From positions 186,001 through 250,000 of the forward strand of contig NZ_BAZR01000001.1 in the NCBI RefSeq assembly GCF_001315105.1: 64,000 nt of DNA, given 5' to 3'. The position numbers and the translations under genes are program-made. The stretch comes from Paenibacillus sp. JCM 10914 (GTDB lineage: Bacteria; Bacillota; Bacilli; Paenibacillales; Paenibacillaceae). A model generated the notes under the pieces. That model made no database searches and was not told the origin of the DNA. It was given only the letters and a program-made list of their open reading frames with translations. Shown here piece by piece: positions 60,598-64,000 of this stretch; the stretch's first letter is position 1, and each line of letters begins with the position of its first letter.

Positions 60598-61707
60598 ATG
60601 AATCCTACTCATACCAATCTCCCTCCAAGAGCTAGAAGCGGGGGGAAGGGCAAGAATCAGCAGACGACGAAAAAGAAAAAGAAAAGTCCATGGAAGTCCT
60701 TTTTTAAATTCATTCTGATTGTACTGCTGCTAGCCGTGCTTACGGTTGCAGGATATGCCGTGTATTTAGTTATGAAGGGCAATGAGGTTATTGACCAGAC
60801 AGGAATCGACAAGCCGGTACCTCCGGGTCAATCCGCTAAAGAGAAACCGCTGACCGTTCTGCTTCTCGGGACTGATCATCGCCCGGAAACCGGGACATAC
60901 CTGACGGATGTCACGATGGTCGCCACGTTAAATCCGGATACGAATTCGGCGACGCTGGTATCCCTGCCCAGGGATACAAGGATCGAACTGGAAGGCTATA
61001 AAGTGGGTAAACTGAATGGTTTCTATCCTAATTTCAAGGCGGCATACAATAGGGCCGAGAAAAAAGAATCAGGCAGCGGCATTCCTGCCGAGGATGAAAT
61101 GAAGACGATGATGAGCAAATACTTGGGCATCAATATCGATTACGTGACCGTCATCGACTTTCAAGGTTTTCGCGAAGTTGTCGATACGTTCGGCGGCGTT
61201 CAGGCCAATGTACAGTACAACATGTGTTACCGTGACACGGCTGACGGCACCGACATCAATCTAAAGGCGGGGCCTCAGAAGCTGGACGGCACCCAGGCAC
61301 TGGATTATGTAAGGTACCGTAAATCGTCGAGCAATTGTACGCCAAGAACGAAGGAGTCGAACGACTTCGACCGTAACGCCCGTCAGAGTGAGGTATTGCA
61401 TTCGTTGCTGGACCAGATGAAAAGTTTCGGCGGCGTGACAAAAGTCGGAAATGCACTCGATGCTGTGAGCGATAATATGGTTACCGACTTCGAACGGCAG
61501 CAAATCCGCAACGTACTTCAGACTTACTATGACATCGGTAAAGAAGACGTCAAGTTCATGCCGGTTGTTGGCGAATGGAGAAGTCCTTTCGTATATGTGG
61601 GTGAGAAAGAACTTAATGCGGCGAGACAAGCGCTGCAAGACGAGCTTTCCGGTAAACATCAAGCTGCTGCGGCTGGGACAGAAGCGGATTCTGTGCCTGC
61701 TCCGTGA
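60598..61707 (+). CDS. LytR-CpsA-Psr (LCP) family cell-wall ligase
   Basis: A 369-residue membrane enzyme. A lysine-rich cytoplasmic start precedes one helix (FILIVLLLAVLTVAGYAVYL). The external LCP domain has VLLLGTDHRPETGTYLTDV, SLPRDTRI and LDYVRYRK. LCP proteins attach teichoic acids or other polymers to peptidoglycan. ATG 60598 follows AAGGTG; the frame is open from 60481 but that segment reads unlike protein and contains a hairpin. Confidence 0.92.
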   Translation: MNPTHTNLPPRARSGGKGKNQQTTKKKKKSPWKSFFKFILIVLLLAVLTVAGYAVYLVMKGNEVIDQTGIDKPVPPGQSAKEKPLTVLLLGTDHRPETGTYLTDVTMVATLNPDTNSATLVSLPRDTRIELEGYKVGKLNGFYPNFKAAYNRAEKKESGSGIPAEDEMKTMMSKYLGINIDYVTVIDFQGFREVVDTFGGVQANVQYNMCYRDTADGTDINLKAGPQKLDGTQALDYVRYRKSSSNCTPRTKESNDFDRNARQSEVLHSLLDQMKSFGGVTKVGNALDAVSDNMVTDFERQQIRNVLQTYYDIGKEDVKFMPVVGEWRSPFVYVGEKELNAARQALQDELSGKHQAAAAGTEADSVPAP

Positions 61708-61709
61708 TA

Positions 61710-61739
61710 TTGAAGGCAAGTTTTAGCTTGTGATATAAT
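61710..61739 (+). promoter_or_regulatory. Promoter of the 46-residue ORF
   Basis: TTGAAG (61710-61715) and TATAAT (61734-61739) are 18 bases apart. They lie just after the LCP stop and 42 bases before the small ORF. Confidence 0.65.
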
Positions 61740-61780
61740 ACAATATATCAGATGGAGATCATTGTACAGGGGGCCGAAGC

Positions 61781-61921
61781 ATGTCCTACCTTTCACAGCA
61801 TTCGATATTTGTTAATCACAGCATGAAACACGATGCCAAATCTCATATAGAAGGTCTGACCGCTGACGCAGCTGACATGCTGATTAAAGGCGTCGTTATG
61901 ACCATAAGTAAAGCCCAGTGA
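61781..61921 (+). CDS. Small unknown protein, 46 residues
   Basis: ATG 61781 is preceded by ACAGGGGG at good distance and by its own promoter. The product begins MSYLSQHSIFVNHSMKHDAK and ends DMLIKGVVMTISKAQ. It has no membrane segment or cysteine. The last codons and stop lie inside the 5' arm of the terminator. I do not recognise it. The combination of promoter, ribosome binding site and terminator makes a real gene likely. Confidence 0.6.
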   Translation: MSYLSQHSIFVNHSMKHDAKSHIEGLTADAADMLIKGVVMTISKAQ

Positions 61922-61941
61922 ATTTTCACTGGGCTTTTTTG
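61910..61941 (+). terminator. Rho-independent terminator overlapping the small ORF stop
   Basis: AAGCCCAGTGA (61911-61921) pairs with TCACTGGGCTT around ATTT, followed by TTTTG. The stop codon TGA is part of the stem. Confidence 0.9.
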
Positions 61942-62026
61942 TATGAAATTTGGGGAGACATGCCGTACAACCTCAGGTAATGGCAGCCAATGGTAATGCA
62001 ATACCGGACTTTTTGTCAGGTAGTGT

Positions 62027-62689
62027 CTATCGATTGCGATGAGGTTTGATTTTCTTGGCTTTCACTTTCTCGCGACTGCTCGGTGTTACGGTCTGTTCTT
62101 CGTCATCGGCTTCTCCATCTCTAGGTGTTACATCTTCAGGCAATTGCGGAATGATGCGTCCGACAATATCGGCAAGCTCTGTAGCAATGCCGGAGACGGG
62201 ATGACCTTCCTGGATATGGCGGCCAAGCTCGGTGATTCGGTTCGTGATATCCATATCGGCCGTCACTAAGGCATTAGCGCCTGCCGGATCGGATTGGAGT
62301 GCTTCAGCGACTGTATATTTAATGCTTCCAACTTGTGCACGATCTAGATTTCCATCCACATTCAGTCCAACGACAGCCGTGTTACCCATGACGACACAAT
62401 TGGCATTTTCCACGCCAGGAACGTGCTCCGCCAGTGATTTCAAATGATTTGCGGTTGTCGGATCGACCTTAACGTTTTCATCATTCTCGTCAATAATTTG
62501 ACCGTTGTTCGTGTCAGAGACGTTACCCTTCCAATGGTTGACGTGATTTCTAGTCCCGTTCATGTCCTGCGCGTTATGAGCAGTTGTCCCGTTATGTTGA
62601 TTACGAGGAGAGGGTGATGCATTGTTATTCATGTTCCCGCAGCCAGCCAGCAGCAGTACAGTTAACATAAGGGAGAGCGCGATTTTCAT
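62027..62689 (-). CDS. ylaJ: YlaJ/YhcN family sporulation lipoprotein
   Basis: A 220-residue lipoprotein with the lipobox LLLAGC (Cys 17). An Asn/His-rich linker follows, then the YhcN/YlaJ domain with AEHVPGVENANCVVMGNTAV and ADMDITNRITELGRHI. The C-terminal tail is acidic and then basic. Relatives are found in the inner spore membrane. The start at 62689 is preferred, because AAAGGA falls between it and the upstream ATG at 62707. Confidence 0.9.
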   Translation of the reverse strand: MKIALSLMLTVLLLAGCGNMNNNASPSPRNQHNGTTAHNAQDMNGTRNHVNHWKGNVSDTNNGQIIDENDENVKVDPTTANHLKSLAEHVPGVENANCVVMGNTAVVGLNVDGNLDRAQVGSIKYTVAEALQSDPAGANALVTADMDITNRITELGRHIQEGHPVSGIATELADIVGRIIPQLPEDVTPRDGEADDEEQTVTPSSREKVKAKKIKPHRNR

Positions 62690-62742
62690 GGTGATCTGTC
62701 CTTTCATAGTAGAGTTCGTTAAATGACTCCAGTCGCTAAACC

Positions 62743-62771
62743 TATTATGTCCGGGACGATTTTCGTTTATG
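62743..62771 (-). promoter_or_regulatory. Candidate sigma-G (forespore) promoter of ylaJ
   Basis: On the minus strand CATA (62771-62768) and CATAATA (62749-62743) are 18 bases apart, fitting the sigma-G pattern CATNNTA for the -10. Forespore expression is known for this family in B. subtilis. Confidence 0.5.
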
Positions 62772-62805
62772 TGTGTACCTGATGAAGAAGCAGTGGAGGG
62801 ATAAG

Positions 62806-64000
62806 ATGAAAAAAATATTTGTGCTGGATACCAACGTACTTCTGCATGATCCTCAATCGATTTATGCGTTTGAGGAGCATGAAGTCATCATTCCTGCGGT
62901 GGTTCTTGAAGAGATTGACTCCAAGAAGCGAAATGCCGATGAGATTGGCCGTAATGCACGTACCGTTTCCCGCATTTTAGACGGCTTCCGCGAACGAGGT
63001 CATCTGCATGACGGAATATTGCTAGAGAATGGCGGTACGTTGAAGGTCGAATTGAATCATCGCAGCTTCGTCAAGGTACAGGAATTATTTAGTGAGGCTT
63101 CCAACGACAATCGAATATTGGCGGTTGCGTTGAATTATAAATTGGAGGAGGATCCGAAGCAGGACGGAAGACCTGTCGTGATTGTCAGCAAAGATGTATT
63201 GGTTCGGGTCAAAGCGGATGTACTGGGTTTAACGGCCCAGGATTATTTATCGGATCGGACCGCCGAGCCGAGCGAATTATTTCCTGGGCACTCCACATTA
63301 AAGGTTCACCCATCGGTTATCGATGAATTTTATAGTTACCGTTATTTGCCGATCAAGCCACTGCAACTCTCATATCCGCTGTACCCGCATGAATTCGTCA
63401 TTCTGAAAGATGAGATGGGAACCGGCAAATCCGCACTTCTGAGAGTCAATGAGGATGCATCGAGATTAGAGCCGCTGCACTTGAGCAATGATCCTGTGTG
63501 GGGAATCAGTGCTCGCAATGCTCAGCAGCGAATGGCAATCGAATTGCTGCTTAACGATGATATTCCGTTGGTTACGATTACGGGCAAAGCAGGTACGGGC
63601 AAAACTTTGCTGGCGCTTGCGGCTGGCCTATCCAAAGTGGAGGATGAGCATAAATACAAAAAACTGCTCATTGCTCGTCCGGTCGTTCCCATGGGGAAAG
63701 ACATCGGTTATTTACCAGGCGAGAAGGACGAGAAATTGCGACCATGGATGCAGCCGATTTATGATAATTTGGAATACTTGTTTGATACAAAGAAATCTGG
63801 CGATATCGACAAAATATTAATGGGATTAGGGAGCATTCAGGTTGAGGCGTTAACCTACATCCGCGGTCGCTCCATTCCAGGACAGTTCATCATCGTTGAT
63901 GAAGCGCAGAATTTGTCCAGACATGAGGTTAAAACCATTGTTTCTCGTGCAGGGGAAGGAAGTAAGGTTATTCTAATGGGAGATCCGGAGCAGATTGATC
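62806..64000 (+). CDS. ylaK: PIN-PhoH family protein (YlaK type), 3' end beyond window
   Basis: 398 codons are open to the right edge. The N-terminal PIN nuclease domain starts MKKIFVLDTNVLLHDPQSIY, with VVLEEIDSKKRNADEIGRNA and VSKDVLVRVKAD holding the acidic residues. The PhoH ATPase follows with TITGKAGTGKTLLALAAG, RPVVPMGKDIGYLPGE and FIIVDEAQNLSRHE, and breaks off at MGDPEQID. PIN-PhoH proteins are ATP-dependent RNA helicase-nucleases in studied cases. GTGGAGGGATAAG precedes the ATG. The order ylaJ-ylaK matches B. subtilis. Confidence 0.94.
   Translation, partial: MKKIFVLDTNVLLHDPQSIYAFEEHEVIIPAVVLEEIDSKKRNADEIGRNARTVSRILDGFRERGHLHDGILLENGGTLKVELNHRSFVKVQELFSEASNDNRILAVALNYKLEEDPKQDGRPVVIVSKDVLVRVKADVLGLTAQDYLSDRTAEPSELFPGHSTLKVHPSVIDEFYSYRYLPIKPLQLSYPLYPHEFVILKDEMGTGKSALLRVNEDASRLEPLHLSNDPVWGISARNAQQRMAIELLLNDDIPLVTITGKAGTGKTLLALAAGLSKVEDEHKYKKLLIARPVVPMGKDIGYLPGEKDEKLRPWMQPIYDNLEYLFDTKKSGDIDKILMGLGSIQVEALTYIRGRSIPGQFIIVDEAQNLSRHEVKTIVSRAGEGSKVILMGDPEQID

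Overview
This window looks like a core chromosomal segment of an endospore-forming Firmicute, most likely a member of the Paenibacillaceae. The base composition is moderate. Ribosome binding sites are strong Bacillales type (AAGGAGG) and GTG and TTG starts are frequent. Sporulation genes are present (yqfC, yqfD, a CotD-type coat gene, a YlaJ/YhcN lipoprotein). The gene order follows the Bacillus subtilis hrcA to sigA region. I see no prophage, insertion sequence, CRISPR array or tRNA gene.

Layout. 1-6.3 kb is the heat-shock operon: the end of hrcA, an archaeal-type (group III) chaperonin gene, grpE, dnaK and dnaJ, then two small unknown genes. 6.4-10.9 kb holds translation-related enzymes (prmA, rsmE, mtaB), a membrane M50 protease and a Nudix hydrolase. 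10.9-13.4 kb has a Na/Pi cotransporter-like gene on the minus strand and rlmI. 13.6-25.9 kb is a tightly coupled recombination and repair block, addB-addA-sbcD-sbcC. 26-38.8 kb runs hit, rpsU, yqeY, nfeD-floA (behind a textbook sigma-W promoter), yqfC-yqfD, phoH, pgpH, ybeY, dgkA, cdd, era, yqzL, recO. 38.8-48 kb has a glycine T-box leader, glyQ-glyS, yaiI, dnaG, sigA, trmK and yqfO, followed by rnpB, whose RNA looks like type A. 48.6-64 kb is less syntenic: a CotD-like coat gene, an anchored subtilase, ypuI, DUF1540 and DUF4190-like genes, a lytic transglycosylase, nifZ-thiI (tRNA thiolation), two divergent terC genes, a membrane protein, typA-ylaH, an LCP cell-wall ligase, a 46-residue ORF, ylaJ and a PIN-PhoH gene cut by the right edge.

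The genes fall into functional groups. Protein folding is covered by HrcA control of the DnaK machine plus an extra chaperonin. tRNA and rRNA modification is covered by rsmE, mtaB, rlmI, trmK, nifZ-thiI, ybeY, era and rnpB. Double-strand break repair is AddAB, SbcCD and RecO. The macromolecular synthesis operon is dnaG-sigA. Envelope stress and membrane organisation is NfeD-FloA.

The most interesting biology is the group III chaperonin embedded in the dnaK operon. The main caution is sequence quality. Ten genes, several of them essential, are broken at eleven sites that mostly look like the loss of one base. I treat these as intact genes with sequencing or assembly deletions and give full reconstructed spans.
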